Made by a program: the position numbers and the translations under genes. From Trichinella spiralis (taxonomy: Eukaryota > Nematoda > Enoplea > Trichinellida > Trichinellidae), in contig CM012954.1 of assembly GCA_000181795.3 (NCBI GenBank), positions 4,831,573-4,895,572 of the forward strand: a DNA stretch of 64,000 bases, in the 5' to 3' direction. This document shows, one piece after another, positions 10,513 to 23,080 of the stretch (positions are counted from its first letter, which is position 1; every line of letters begins with the position of its first letter). The notes beneath the pieces were generated by a model. It was given only the letters and a program-made list of their open reading frames with translations. It did not search any database and was not told the DNA's origin.

Positions 10513-11799
10513 TTACAACAGTAGCAAAAATTGTACCAAATTAGCAGATGTGCGACAAACCGTTTCCCAAGTCCAAGAATTGACTCGCTGATTGAATGGC
10601 AATGCACAACCTTGAACGCGATAAAGTGATAAATTATCTTCAGTTTGAATGGGATGCATCTGAAAATTTAAGTGAATGAAATTCGATCAATACTGCTTCA
10701 AATTTGCTAAAGTCTCTTACAGCAGTGACGCTATAAAGTCCCAATTGGGCAGTGGAAGAGATCATTGGCCCTTTGCTGATGTCAACGTGATCGCCCATGC
10801 GATAAACTGAAAATGTTCCACACTCATCGCCTTTGTTGGCCATATTTTTAATCTGTTCCAATTTGAAACTGAAATTCGTTTGAAATGTTCTACCAGAAAT
10901 TCCACTGCACCAGGACAAAAGTACAACAAATATTACTTGTTGTTCTTGAACATTTCCTCCAGTACATCAACACCAACTTCCAATCTTTCGAAGGGGAAAT
11001 TTTTCTTCCTCAAATCATCCACAACAACACGACCAAGTACGTCTAAATCCGCCTGAAATTAACCGGTCAAATTGCATACAATCATCTTGAGAACAAAACA
11101 ATTAAAATTACCTTTTTTATGGTTAAATTATTGTTCATTTGTAAAGCTATATCATATATGAAACTGCCGCTTGAAACTGAAACAAACAAAAGTAGCAAAA
11201 ACGTTCAATAAATACTAAAAGCGTACGTTGTTATAATAATTATCTTTTACCGTTAACGAATGGCCAACTGTGCAACGTTACACCGATTGACTTTTTCAAA
11301 GACGTTTCAAATATATAACCCAAAACAAAGCTGCACGTTCTCCAAAATGCCTGTAAGCTAATTTGTAAAATAGGAAAATCCAAAATAAATAAATAAATAC
11401 CTTATTGACTAAATGGGGATTTAAATCGGTGAAAAACAGAAATTGCAAATTGCAATCTGTTGACGGCAACGGTCGATGCATATCCCAAGGCTTATTGTTA
11501 ACGAGAGCCAGTGGACTGCGATCGGCTAACATTCGGCTAACGTGCATGGCGCAGTGATGCGGCGTCGACATGTTCGCGTTCATCACCAATTCAACACTGT
11601 TACCATTCTTCGGCAAATAACTGTTCGGCAGTTGCATTTTGACGACAATTTTTTCCACTTTTCCCAGCAAATTTTCTTGTCTAACTTTTTCTTCTTCAAA
11701 CACCAAGCTTCTTTGAATGCGAGCATCTTGCAACGACAACTGTCGTCGCAGAGTCGACTGAAGTATTATGCAGTTTGTTGCTGAAAAAAATTTTTGCAC
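10513..11799 (-). CDS. MRPL39: Mitochondrial large-subunit ribosomal protein mL39
   Basis: Six exons: 11401-11799, 11251-11350, 11112-11176, 10937-11052, 10721-10868, 10513-10659. Phases agree and give 324 residues (human 338). mL39 is a threonyl-tRNA-synthetase-like protein of the 39S subunit. Evidence: the TGS-like block NANMSTPHHCAMH...SPLALVNNKPWDM matches human NKNISTPYSCAMH...LALVDGQPWDM; then FWRTC, SSGSFIYD, FPFERLEV, YRMGDHVDISKGP and RVQGCALP. The first 20 residues (MQKFFSATNCIILQSTLRRQ) are basic and hydroxylated, like a mitochondrial presequence, so I start at 11799. A ttttttcag acceptor overlaps this start, so an extra 5' exon is possible. Inside intron 4 a second acceptor in the same phase would add 15 codons; alignment favours the shorter exon. 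Confidence 0.93.
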
Positions 11800-13130
11800 T
11801 TTATCAACATCCCGATATTATTTATGAGTTGGAGATTGTGAAAAGCAAAACAACAACTCAAAAATCCACCGTACGATAATTATACAAAATCGACATATCA
11901 TCGTCATTTATACAACGAATAATTGCAATGTAAATAAATAAATGCTCGAAGCAACGCAAATCAATTTCTTTCATCTCTTGAAATTATCATTAATAATAAA
12001 ATTAAATTAAAAAACAAAATTTTCAAAAATATCAATGCCAAAAATAGCTTCAATTTTCACATACTTATCAAATAAGAAATGAAACAAATACATTCTCATG
12101 CAAAAGTTGCAAGGGATTTTTAACCGCAGACATATCATTATACATCGCTCGACAAACGAATATAATAATACACGCATGAATGTAAATGATCATTGTAAAT
12201 AAGTGAACATGAAATTGTTGTAAATATTAATTTATACTTGAGCAATTTTCCAAAACTGAGACTTATAACCATTCGACAAACGAGAATCAATTACCTGCTC
12301 TTTGCGGCAGTAATAAACTGCTCAACAGCCGAGTATGCAAAAGTACCATAACAACTAACCAAGTGTCTCTTCAAGTGAAATCTAAAGAAATTTAAATACT
12401 GCTTAAAACAAACAAATTTTCTGATTACAACACAAGCAAACACGTTGTCAAAATGTGTAGTCAACACCATCGCGTTAACAAATATGAGCAAGTAGTAAAC
12501 TTTAAAATAATTGAATTGAAAAATAAAATAACATTTTAAAATAAAACTACAAAATGATAAGTTCTTTTTCACTTATTATTTTGGTTAAACAATTATTTCT
12601 AACGAAATAAGATGCGTTTCGTTCAAGATCAGCAGTGTATGTGTATGAAAATTTAAATCCATGCAAATTTGGACATACTTGTATAACCAAGTGAAGAACT
12701 AAAGAATTAAGAGAAAAAGAAAGAACCAACAAACAAATAAACACCCAACCTTCAAACTGAAAAAGTATTTCATTCTCCTACCGTAGGAAAATAAAACTTG
12801 AATTTTGTTAAGCACAGTAAATTGAGTTGCTGAAATGTTTCACTGCTTAAAATATATTTAAAAGAAAAAGCTTATTAAAAAAAGTTCTCTTAAAAGGAAC
12901 TTGATTTTCTTTCGGTAAATTATTACTTGTTGTCTTTGAGTGCAATTACGTGCGTGATACATAATGCAAAAACAAATATCATCGGGGTTTCTTCTGTAGG
13001 CATAAATTTGAGAACTCAGGTACACTAAGTTGATTATTTAAATTTTTTCCAAATCACCATACCTTCAAAAAAATTATGGAAAAAGTTTATTAAAGTTTAA
13101 AAAAAGAAAAAGGTTTTCAAATGGATTGCA
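11800..13130. other. Intergenic between MRPL39 and coiled-coil gene
   Basis: AT-rich. A short minus-strand piece at 12297-12350 ends in a plausible donor (gtaattgatt) and could be a 5' exon of MRPL39, but there is no supporting motif. Otherwise it holds the MRPL39 promoter and the 3' UTR of the next gene. Confidence 0.35.
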
Positions 13131-16100
13131 TTACATTTTTTTTCTAAACCTCTGCAACCAACCAGTTGTAGTCTTTGGTGGAACTTCATCAACATTGGTA
13201 GTATCCGACTTGTTCGACTTTCTCAACTCTTTATCGTAACATATATTCGCAGATTTGATTGGCAAGAACTGATTTGTCACCGATCTACTGATACTCTTGG
13301 GTGTGGCAGTCCGATTAGAAACCTCTCGGATATTCACAACATTCGTGGGTATATTTGATTTCAAACAAGAAACACTGGAGGTAGTGGACATTGTCGATGC
13401 CAAAAGTGCGGCGTTGTTGTTCTTTTTACGTGAAATTTCTTCACTTTCCGACGTAATGCGGCCAGCAAAAGTGTTGGCCTTGTTGGCTGTGAAGTTGATC
13501 TTTCTGTCTTGATTTGAAGCACCAGTCACCGGCACTTTAGGAGAAGCAGTAGTTTTGTTGCAAAATCGAGTAGTGGTGGTGGTGGTGGTGGTGGTGGGGT
13601 TGAAAACGTTTCACGACAATTTGCATTTTTCACATCCGATACAGCATCGGTTGCTCTTCTCAACCGAGTGACTGTAGCAAAATTGCCAAAAGCGGGAATT
13701 TTGGAACTTTGGCTAATTGTCGTTGCTGGTGCTGGTGCTGGTGGCTTTTCAGCTGCTGCTGCTGCGCTGCTAGAAGTTTCTGAATCATGATGCTGCGATC
13801 GTTTCGCATCTTGTTGATGATGACAGTGAAAATTCTGCTGACCATAATGAAGGCTGTATTCGAACGGATTCATCGACGTGCCGGGAGGGTATTTTTCGTC
13901 CACTTTCAAACCGTTTGGCGAGTCGAACGTCGCCGCCAACGCCCTGACGTGGCCCATTTTGGAAAGCCTTTGCAAAGATGGAGATTGTTTTTTCACCAAC
14001 AATGATGCAGGCAGTCGAGAAGTGGAACCTTCAAACCCACCGGATATGGTTGTCCTTTGTCGAATGTCGATTCCAGAATTTCTGGGCTCTTTTTCTGATT
14101 TGGATATTCCTCGCCCAATGGGCGGGGTCGAATTATTATTACTGTTCAGTTGCTTGGTTTGACTGAACGCTTGCATTGCAACTGCATCGCTGGATGAATC
14201 TTTCGGCAAGTCTGCAATTTCGTCGAAATATTTCATCAAATAACAAAAAGAGCTATTTTGAAACAATTACAATTTTTCATCGATTGAATAAAACTGGCAA
14301 ATTCTGCTTCTAACATTTCATCCGGCAAACACGACCTGGGATCTTTTTTCTTCTTTTCACCACCAACTGTCGTCATTCTTGAGCCGTATAATTTGAACGG
14401 CAAATAGAAGGAAAATTTCGAATTCACCTCAAACGTAAATAATAAACAAGTAAACAAATTTAACGAACAAACAAACAAACAAACAAACAATTTTTCAATT
14501 TACCAATTTTTCTACGAGATCTTGACCATGATAAGAATCGGCTCGACGGATTCGAGCATTTCTGTTGGAAAGTTGTTGAATTTCGAGTCTTTGCCTTTCA
14601 ATCTGAGCATGAGCGAGCAACAGTGAAGATTGAGTTTGCATCAGTTCAACGTTGACATTCGAATAGGCGTTCAACTTTTCCAACAAACTGTTTCGAACAG
14701 TATGCAACTGAATGGAAGAATAAAAAAACATTTTTGATCAATTGATTGAAAAAAAAGAACAACACACATAACAAATATTTCAAAGTTTTCATTAATATTA
14801 ATTTTCTGATAAATTATTTTTAAATATACCTTTCGTAGCAGTTTTACGGTAAATACGAACAGAGACTGATAATCTCGCTCAATTTGATAATCTTTGACCA
14901 ACGATGAACTTTCCTCTTTGTTCGATTTTTCTAAATTAAAATCAAATTAAATTACTTAAAAAATAAATATTTGTATAAATTATCCAAAAAGAAAAAGCAA
15001 CCATCTACAAAATATATTCAAAAGAAAACAAATGGATTAATACTGTTGTCATTTTCAAAAAATTCTTTGCTAATCAACAGAGATTCCAATTTTTCCCAAT
15101 ATTGTTGATTTATGATCTGCTGTTTAGCATTGGCTTCCATTGTCAACTGCTGAAACAAAAAAACATTTATATATATATGAACAATAATATAATACTACTG
15201 GTCGAGAAATAATTTATAAATTTAATTTTATAAAAAAAACAATAATATTGCCTGATCGTGGTAAGTTTCAGCTTTCATTTCTTGGATATTTTGCTCCAAA
15301 GTGCGAATGTGATTTTCCAAATCTTTGACCACAGACAACGGCACGCAGTGCTTTTCAATATTCCGTTCGAATAAGCTTTCCAACAGGTTGTTGAATTTCA
15401 ACCTGTTGCGCAACGTTTTCATGCTTCCTTCCAAATTGGCAACTCGTTCAACGATGCTTTCATATTCGGAGGTCTTTTCCCGAAGTTGACGAATCAGGAT
15501 GGAATTTTTCTCTTGCAAAGCCAACAACTGCTTCAGCACGTTCATCCCGGACACGTAGCGATTCAAATCCGTCTCGTGGGATGTAAAAACTGAATCATTG
15601 CTCACCGTCATTTGACTTGGAGTGAGCGACAAATTGACACCCGCTGTCTGTAGCAGATTGCTCAATCCTGGATCTGTACGGAAATAGTTGGCGCTGTCTG
15701 TGATTGATAGTGCAAATATATATAAAGTATGATGATTTCAAAAGAATTTACTTTTACCTGGTTGTAAACTGAGTTGTGAAGGAGGATTATTTTGCACAGT
15801 TTTATCAAGCTGATCGAGATGATTGATATTCGTTTCAGAGACTGAATGCGTAAACGATGAAACCATATCGGCAATAAGAGCTTTGCATCGATTATTACTA
15901 TTACTATTATTATTATTATCATTAGATTGACATTTTTCGGAAATTCTTTGCTTATCCACAGAAGCATGGTGCAACAGAGCTTTTTCTGGAGAAGTTATCC
16001 TCATTGCTTGTCTTGTCGTTCTCAAAGGAACAATTGTCGATTCTTTCGCTGGTTCAAAACTGTCATCCAGGTAGAACTGATTTTCCACCATGACACTATC

Positions 16101-19026
16101 CATCGCTTCTTTGCGCGGCACGTCGGCAGAGAATGATGCTTCATCAAAGCCGTCCTTCTTCTTCACCAAAGAAAATGGCTTTGTGGCAAGTCCCCGAAAT
16201 TTCAAATCTGAAATTATTTAATTCATAACTTTTATCAAAATAAAAATCAAAACATCTCAAACTGATCTTTTTTATTACTGTTTTGTCAGTTACAATACTC
16301 CTTGATTATTTTTAATACTGTCGGCCCGTTGATATTGTATTGATTTGTTTTCTGTTTTGCCTGTATTAGAAAAACATTTTTTAAGAAAGAGAAAAAAATT
16401 TTTTTGCTTCTTATTTTACACATATTTTGTATTGTTTTTATCTGTGATGAATGATGTCTATTTAGTGATATCTTTTTATGTTTACACGTGCTTGGCAATG
16501 TTATCGAGTAAAATATTTCGAAAACATATTAATGCCAAAAGTGATTGCTCGCTAGCCCACTGCGTTGATCGACTGCAACTGCTGTTTCTTCAAATTTTGA
16601 CAAATTTGAGCATCAGTGAAAAAAGCTATTCTCAAAACAAGATGCACATTTTACAATCATCATCATCATCATAATCACGTAGCAACAACATCAATAATGC
16701 ATTTGTTCTTTTGCAAACTTTTAGCAATATACTAATGGAAAATTAAACTAAACAAAAAAACCAAAGAAAAAAAAACCAACAACTGTGACTTTGAAATGGA
16801 AAAAATGTTTGTCAACTTTTCACATGTTGCATTTTCACATACATATTTGACAATTAATATTGCTTTGTGCTTAACAGGAATATGTTTAAAATGAAAATAT
16901 AAAACAAAAATTTTCACTTAACACTTATTGCCCTTTGCAGACAGGTGTGAAAAATACTGATTTTAATTTCAATTAAATGCTCAATTAATCGAAATGTTAA
17001 TTTTTGTATTACAAAATTTTACTTACAGAAAGACTGTACCTGCACGCCTTAACACTGTAAAAGTAATTCCAATTTTGTCGATTAGTTTCAAGAGAAAAAA
17101 CAAAGAAAAAGTATTATGTCAAGTAGTTTTACAAAATGCAATGATTAATTTCATAATTGAAATGTATCGTTGAAAAAAAAAGTGTATTTCACTAAACATA
17201 CTATGCAGTGAATAAGAATAAGAATGAAATTTTCATTCACATCAGTAAAAATAATGCCGTGTACGAAGAAGATAAAATGGAATGAAAGAAACTGGAAAAT
17301 TATCTGAATGAAATATGATATTTATAGATTTATTTGAAGATGAATGAATGAATGAATGTTCTCATTTGAAGGGTAGTAATTAGAGAAGAAGAAAGCGTAC
17401 GTAAAGCAAAAATATACAAGTTGAGTTATAAAATTTCAGTGTAAAAATCACGTTTGTATTTATAATAATCGAAAAGGAATTTGTAGTAAAACTGATCATA
17501 TTTGTGAATTAGTTTTGAAAAAGTCATTAAATTTGAATTTTAGAGGAAAAAATAGTTTTCACTTATTAAAATAGATTCACCATATTCACGGTTATTAAAT
17601 GGGCATAACAATTAAAAAGATGAGAATGTATTTGAAATATAAATAAGGGAAGAAAATTAATTAAGAAAAGAAAAAAGAAAATCATCCTGTACTTACCTAA
17701 TTTTTCTGGAATTTCAATAACCGAGTAAACTTTGGACGCTTCGGATGATGCCCATGAATCCGATTCGGAGATTTTTCGTTTTCGCTTTTTCAAAAACGCT
17801 TTCCGGCCTGCAAGCAGTCGTTGCTTGTTGCTGCTGTTGTGGAAAATTAATTCAGTCCGCGGTCGAAGCTGCGAAAACGTAGGACTACTGCTAGACCCGT
17901 GGTGCAGATGTGGTTCTGAAGTGGCGCCACGTTCACTTTGCCGTCGTCGCTCTTCTTCAACACTAGCGGAAGAGCGGATGGATTTTTTCCAAGAGTGCCT
18001 TTTGATGCCGAATCGTTCGAGCAGTCGACTCACCCGACCAGAATTGGTTTCAGGAAATGACAATGGTGCGTAGCAGGCGGTCGACGACGTGGAACTGCAA
18101 TGGTTGATCGGTAGGGATTGTCGATTTTGAAGCGGCAATTTTTTGGCACCGCTATTGCTGCTGCTGTTGTAGTTAGGCAGCAGAACTTCGGAAAAAATGA
18201 CCTGATCGTCAGAATCCCGTCTCGAAGGGTCCATCGGTTTCAGTAAATTGTGTTGCTTTGTAGTGGACAACGATGGTTGAATGGGATGGTCATTTTTTAC
18301 AAGCTGATTACAGTCCAAGAAATGATCGTCAGTTTTGGACAAAAACAAAGGTGCTCGATTCAAGTGACTGGTAGAAGTTGGAGATTGCACAGACGACGTG
18401 TCAGTAGTGGTGTTGTTGGAATCGGTTCTCTGATGATTCAGGGAATTGAAAATCAGCTGAGATCCCGCCGTTGGTCCCTCTGTTGCAAGTTGACTGCAGT
18501 TGCTGGCTTCGTAACCACTTTCTGCATCCAAAGAGCTGGCGTTGTTCGACTGGCGGCGGTTGACGGCAATGCACGCGCAGGCCGACTGCAATATTTCACA
18601 CTGCAAACGTTCCACTTTTCTCATCTCATCCAAGCAGACAATTTGCCTACGCAAATGTCGGTTCTCTCGACGAAGGTGCACAACGAAATTCATCAAATGG
18701 CACATGGACGTGAGCAGATCGCCTGGCATTGGTTGCATCATCGTTGCCGACGTTGACAGCAACGAACTGCCACATTCTGACGTACTTTGATTGAAGCTCC
18801 TCCACTCGGCTCGACGCCTCCAACATGCAGCACCACTGAACGTGGCCAAGGAAGTTTTCTTCCTCGACTGCCGAATCTTTTCAATTTGTTCCAGAATTTC
18901 ACTTTCCTCTTTTTCATATTCTTCGACAACTTTTGGTCGACTCTTCAGTCGGTGGTCGGCGGATTTCACTTTGCCAAAGCACCACCGATGACCACCACCA
19001 CTGCCCAACAAGCCTGTAGTAGACAT
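13131..19026 (-). CDS. Large Ser-rich coiled-coil protein, family unknown
   Basis: Nine exons with matching phases: 17697-19026, 15758-16207, 15252-15697, 15044-15149, 14830-14930, 14504-14707, 14271-14427, 13618-14211, 13131-13534; about 1263 residues. N-terminus: a basic stretch (WCFGKVKSADHRLKSRPKVV), an acidic/basic helix (EEYEKEESEILEQIEKIRQS) and a short coiled coil around HLRRENRHLRRQI. The rest of exon 1 is low-complexity Ser/Asn with a basic RLLERFGIKRHSWKK. Exons 3-6 form a long heptad-like coiled coil (LLALQEKNSILIRQL, LENHIRTLEQNIQEM, QTQSSLLLAHAQIERQRLEI). The C-terminal third is disordered (His/Gln/Ala runs) and ends GWLQRFRKKM. Intron 3 has a GC donor (cag|gcaata). The last intron is uncertain (see findings). 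I do not recognise the family; a cytoskeletal or centrosomal scaffold is only a guess from composition. Confidence 0.72.
13564..13597. repeat. GTG/CCA trinucleotide run
   Basis: About nine gtg units on the plus strand (cca on the minus strand) near the end of exon 8 of the coiled-coil gene. Read through, it encodes a proline run in the upstream frame and a threonine run in the downstream frame. Confidence 0.8.
16208..17696 (-). other. Large first coding intron of coiled-coil gene
   Basis: A 1.49-kb intron (gtaagtaca...taatttcag) in a gene whose other introns are mostly under 150 nt. AT-rich, with an ATG/ATC run at 16660-16671 and an aatg run at 17342-17360. Long first introns often carry regulatory elements, but nothing specific is visible. 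Confidence 0.5.
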
Positions 19027-21286
19027 GGAGGATCATCAAGTAACAAGTAACTCCCAACCGACGATCGATCCCCACTACTAACCGCAGCTTCGCTGCTGAT
19101 GTGGTTTTTAAAATTTTCCTCTTTAACTTCTTTGTTTTTTTACCTATTTTAAAAAGCAGCTAATAATAATCAACCAACCAACTAACTAACAAACTAACAA
19201 TAGATCAGATCTGGTCGGTTAGTTCGTTTTCAAGCCAGTATCCAGATGAAACATATTCGCTTGCATATTTAAAGTTGCTTGCAAAAATGCTTTTCAACAA
19301 CACGCAAATCAACAGCTGCCATCTGTTTTCCATTGAGAAGTAGGTTTGCTGTGTGTGTGTGTGTGTGTTTTGCAGTGTTTCTTTCGACGCACGTCAAAAC
19401 TGTGGCTTTTCTCTTCGGCTAGTCGACTTTTATATCTATTCTCTGCAATTACTTGAAGCGAGAAATTCCAATTCTCACTCACTAGCTGACGGCATGTCAA
19501 CCTGCTCCGCTTCTACCTCAGACGCAACGGTAATCATTTTCCAAACTGAACCTTTATGCAAAATTCATTTTTCAATAATCAAAATCACAAACGTTGTCTT
19601 CTCTCTTCTAATGGCCACTTTTTCGCATTTATGATCGGCAATCAGTGATGCTAATGGCCGGCTATATTAGCCAGCAGTTAGTCGATCCGGTGGTGAAAGT
19701 GTGTTTCTGAATGTTTTGGTTGGTGGCATTTTATCCTGATTGACCTCAGTCGGCAGCATCGGCAGCTATAAGCGTCGTTTAGCGAAAAGCAGCGACTAAC
19801 AGGCGAGCGTAAAATTCACGTCTTGATCAGTGGATGAATGAATGAATGAATGAATGAATGAATGTGAATGAATGCGAATGAATGAACTTCAAAATTCCAC
19901 TCGTAACGTCAGTAAACAACGCAAAAGTGAGTGAGTGAATTCGTTGTAAACGAAAAATGAGAAAGAGCAGTTGTGCTCGCAACACAACCTCCGTAGTTTC
20001 AAGTAACTAATCTGTCGTCTGAAACGTGCAACGCTTTTTCAATCGTTGCTTATTGAAAAATTTGCATTTCCTCAACACGAGCAATTATCATCATCATTTA
20101 TGCAAATTTCTGAAATATTCACAACACAAATTGAACAATAATAATTAAGCTAGCTAAAGGGGTTTAGTTTTAAAAATCATATGAAAATTGACAATTATTG
20201 TTTAAAAATTAAAAAAATAAATAATTTCAATTCTCCAGCTGAAAAGCTTCCGCATTGTTTTTCGTAGTTTGCATTATTTGTTGATTCTTCATTCCACGCT
20301 GAAAACATTATGAAATAGCAAAGCTCTTAACCTATTTTCTATGCTTAAAACAATAAACAACAATGTTTCTTTACTTGAGTTTCATTTGTCAATGTAAATA
20401 AATCTCAATTGAACAATCACTAATCATAATGATGATGATAATAATTTGATACGATTTGAGTTTCACCTTTATATTCATGCAGTGAATCAATCCTGTTTAA
20501 TTGTTCAACAATAATATAATAATTTCAGTTATCAATTATGAAATTATAATTTCAACTGGAATACTCACTGCAAAGCTGGAAAATTAGACTTGCGAAATTC
20601 AACATTTTAAACTGTCCAAAAAGTGTCGTTGTTGCTGTTGCAAAACGAGATGTCAAAATTGCCAATTTATTTTAAAAATATTGAAGTTGAAATAATAAAA
20701 TAACTGTATACAATTTCATTCGGTTAATATTTTACAAATCTATAATTAAATTTGGCAGTTAATCACCCTGATTAAAGGAAAGGTAAAATGTGAACAATAA
20801 AGCATGTAATTTTAAAGCTATATAAAAAATTATTGCGAATATAAATTTTAAACATTCCGTATAATTATTATTATTATTATTTTTTTTCTTCTTATTCTCT
20901 CGAATAAATAAATACAGGTAAAAGATACAATCTGAAACGTTTACAACAAAACATTCATCACATTCAAAAATGTTCACAATTTGGATTCGAATCTTATTTA
21001 TAAAACTGAAGTCTGCTTCTCGAGCGTGAAAATAAAATTTCTACTTCAACTTGGTTTGGTCAATCAACATACAACGCTTAAATAATTTTTAACAGAATTT
21101 TTGAAATGAAAAACAAAATAAAAAACAAGGAATTCAATTTTGAATGGGATGCGTTGGAATGTGTGATTCCTGTTTGGAGTGAAAAATTGGTAAACTTTTT
21201 CTGATAAAAATCCTCACTTGCATTGCCTAAATCAATGAAGCAAAACAAACGGTGAATGAAATTCATTTCACAATGAACGCATAAAT
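19027..21286. promoter_or_regulatory. Promoter side of coiled-coil gene; AChE 3' flank
   Basis: About 2.3 kb without a supported gene. 19027-20050 is less AT-rich and holds a GT run (about 19350), a tgaa/gaat tetranucleotide run (19834-19882) and many short direct motifs, fitting an upstream regulatory region for the minus-strand gene starting at 19026. The rest (20050-21286) is AT-rich and holds the 3' flank of the acetylcholinesterase gene. ORFs here show no coding character. Confidence 0.4.
19834..19882. repeat. TGAA tetranucleotide repeat
   Basis: Roughly eight to ten copies of gaat/tgaa with one interruption (gtgaatgaatgcgaat), lying 0.8 kb upstream of the coiled-coil gene's ATG. Confidence 0.75.
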
Positions 21287-23080
21287 TTAAATAATATTCA
21301 GTTTACCAAGTTTTAGCTGTCTCATCAGGGAACATTCATATTTCAAAGGATTCCATTGAACAGATACACCGCTTTCGTTGATCATCAAATATGCCGGATT
21401 TTCTGCAGTATACAAAGGCCATTTCACGTGTGCAGTTGAATTTGCAGTTGGTTGGCTGAAATGGAAAAATTATCGTATTTTTTGTATGCATTTTGTTCAT
21501 TTTTATTTAAAGTGATAATCAATCACTGTTTACCTGTCATAAACAAACGAACTCCAATATTCCATTAAAAGTTTGCTTATGAATTGGTCATGTGGTGAAT
21601 AATTGCCGTTTTCCGGACGCAGTGGCACACCGAAAATGAATTCAATTTCATATCCGTGCATGGAACCCATCCATTGTGGCCATGGATTTCTTTCCGATCG
21701 ATAATCAAACTGACTGAGGTATACACGAACGCCCTTGTCAGTTACCAAATGCACCGTGTACAACAGATCACAAGTGAAATAAAAGTCGCCAATCATAGCG
21801 CTCAGTGCGTCTCGTTCATTTGCATAATTTGCAAGATAATATTCCATCACTTGTTCGAGCTGATGATGATTTTGAAAATCGCCGAAAGCTTCTTCAACTG
21901 CGGAATAGAACTGAGTTCGACTGATCATACCATCTCCGATGTTGTTGAAAAATTTCGGCATGTACGTAGGCAACCAGAACGAACCTTCGTCACTGTTGAA
22001 ACAGACCAAAATTGTCGTCTTTTTCATGTTGCCGGTAATCAAATTGCGCGAACTTTCTTCGCCGAAAAATAATTCATCATTTATAACTGGCGCGAAGAGA
22101 AAACTGAGAAATTTTCCATTCCACATTTTCTCTGATTTCGATTGAATATCCTGCGCCGGCAGTTTTCTCAAACAACGCAACAATTCCAAATCACTTCCTG
22201 AACATCCCAAGCTCGATGCCAATTCCCTGGAGTGGTTTTTCAAAATTTCCCTATCTACAGTAGCCCAGGATGAATTCATCGTTCCACTTTGTAAAATTGC
22301 ATTGTTGAACAAATGCCAACTGTTTTTGGCCAACAAATGCGACATCACCGCAGCCGCGCCCGCGCTTTCGCCCATCAGCGTTATTCTACTGGGATCACCG
22401 CCGAACAGTTGAACATTCTCTTGTATCCATTGCAATGCCAGTCGTTGGTCCAAAAGACCCACGTTCGGAGGGGCCTCTTTGTCATCCAAGTAGAGAAATC
22501 CCAACGGACCCAGACGGTAATTGATATTGATGACAATTATTCCATGTCTTGCAGCAATTGTAGACCCGTTGTACAAATCCAATGATGGACTTCCGCTGAC
22601 AAAACCACCACCAAATATCCAAACCAATACTGGTGCATTTTTTGCATTGGCCGGTTGCCAGAGATTTAAATTTAAACAATTTTCGGTCATTTCGAAACTG
22701 GGATTCCACATTTCAGTTCCGGCAAAGCCTAAACACGCCTAAAGAGGAATACCAACAGAGAACAATGTCCACTCACCTGGATAGGATTGATCAACGTATT
22801 GATAACAAGGAGGAGCGGATGTGTTGCTGTAAATTATTCCAAACTGATACGAAGCCGGCAACGGTTTGGCGAACCGATAATTGCCCACTGGTGCATGTCC
22901 GTAGGAGATGTTCAAAAATTCATAAACTGTAGCAGTTGTAGTGGTGGCATTTTCCATTTGCAAGACGGTTCCTTGCAGCCAACCGCTTGTCGTATTCACA
23001 AGAGCAGTGTGGGCTTTCGACGTTTGGATAAACGTGAAAAATAAATTGACCACAAGAATCACAACCGCCAACGAAATCAT
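21287..23080 (-). CDS. Acetylcholinesterase (cholinesterase family)
   Basis: Three exons: 22777-23080, 21534-22728, 21287-21455; phases agree and give 555 residues. Secreted or membrane-anchored enzyme that hydrolyses acetylcholine at cholinergic synapses. Start placed at 23080, where a signal peptide begins (MISLAVVILVVNLFF); the frame is open 24 codons further upstream (to 23152). Splicing creates PGFAGTEMWNP, the cholinesterase motif carrying the choline-binding Trp (Torpedo Trp84). The catalytic triad is complete: Ser about 223 in GESAG, Glu about 349 in NSDEGSFW, His about 459 in MHGYEIEF. The oxyanion motif is GGGFVSG. Several N-glycosylation sites are present. The C-terminus stops soon after KYECSLMRQLKLGK, without the amphipathic T-peptide or an obvious GPI signal, so it is probably a soluble or minimally anchored form. 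Trp84 and HGYEIEF separate it from general carboxylesterases and neuroligins. Confidence 0.93.

Noticed and set aside
12297-12350. Possible extra 5' exon of MRPL39
   Set aside because: It has a donor but no start or acceptor that fits; the MRPL39 start at 11799 already gives a credible mitochondrial presequence.
18250-18756. 168-codon plus-strand ORF opposite the coiled-coil gene
   Set aside because: It is antisense to exon 1 of a well-supported minus-strand gene and has no motif.
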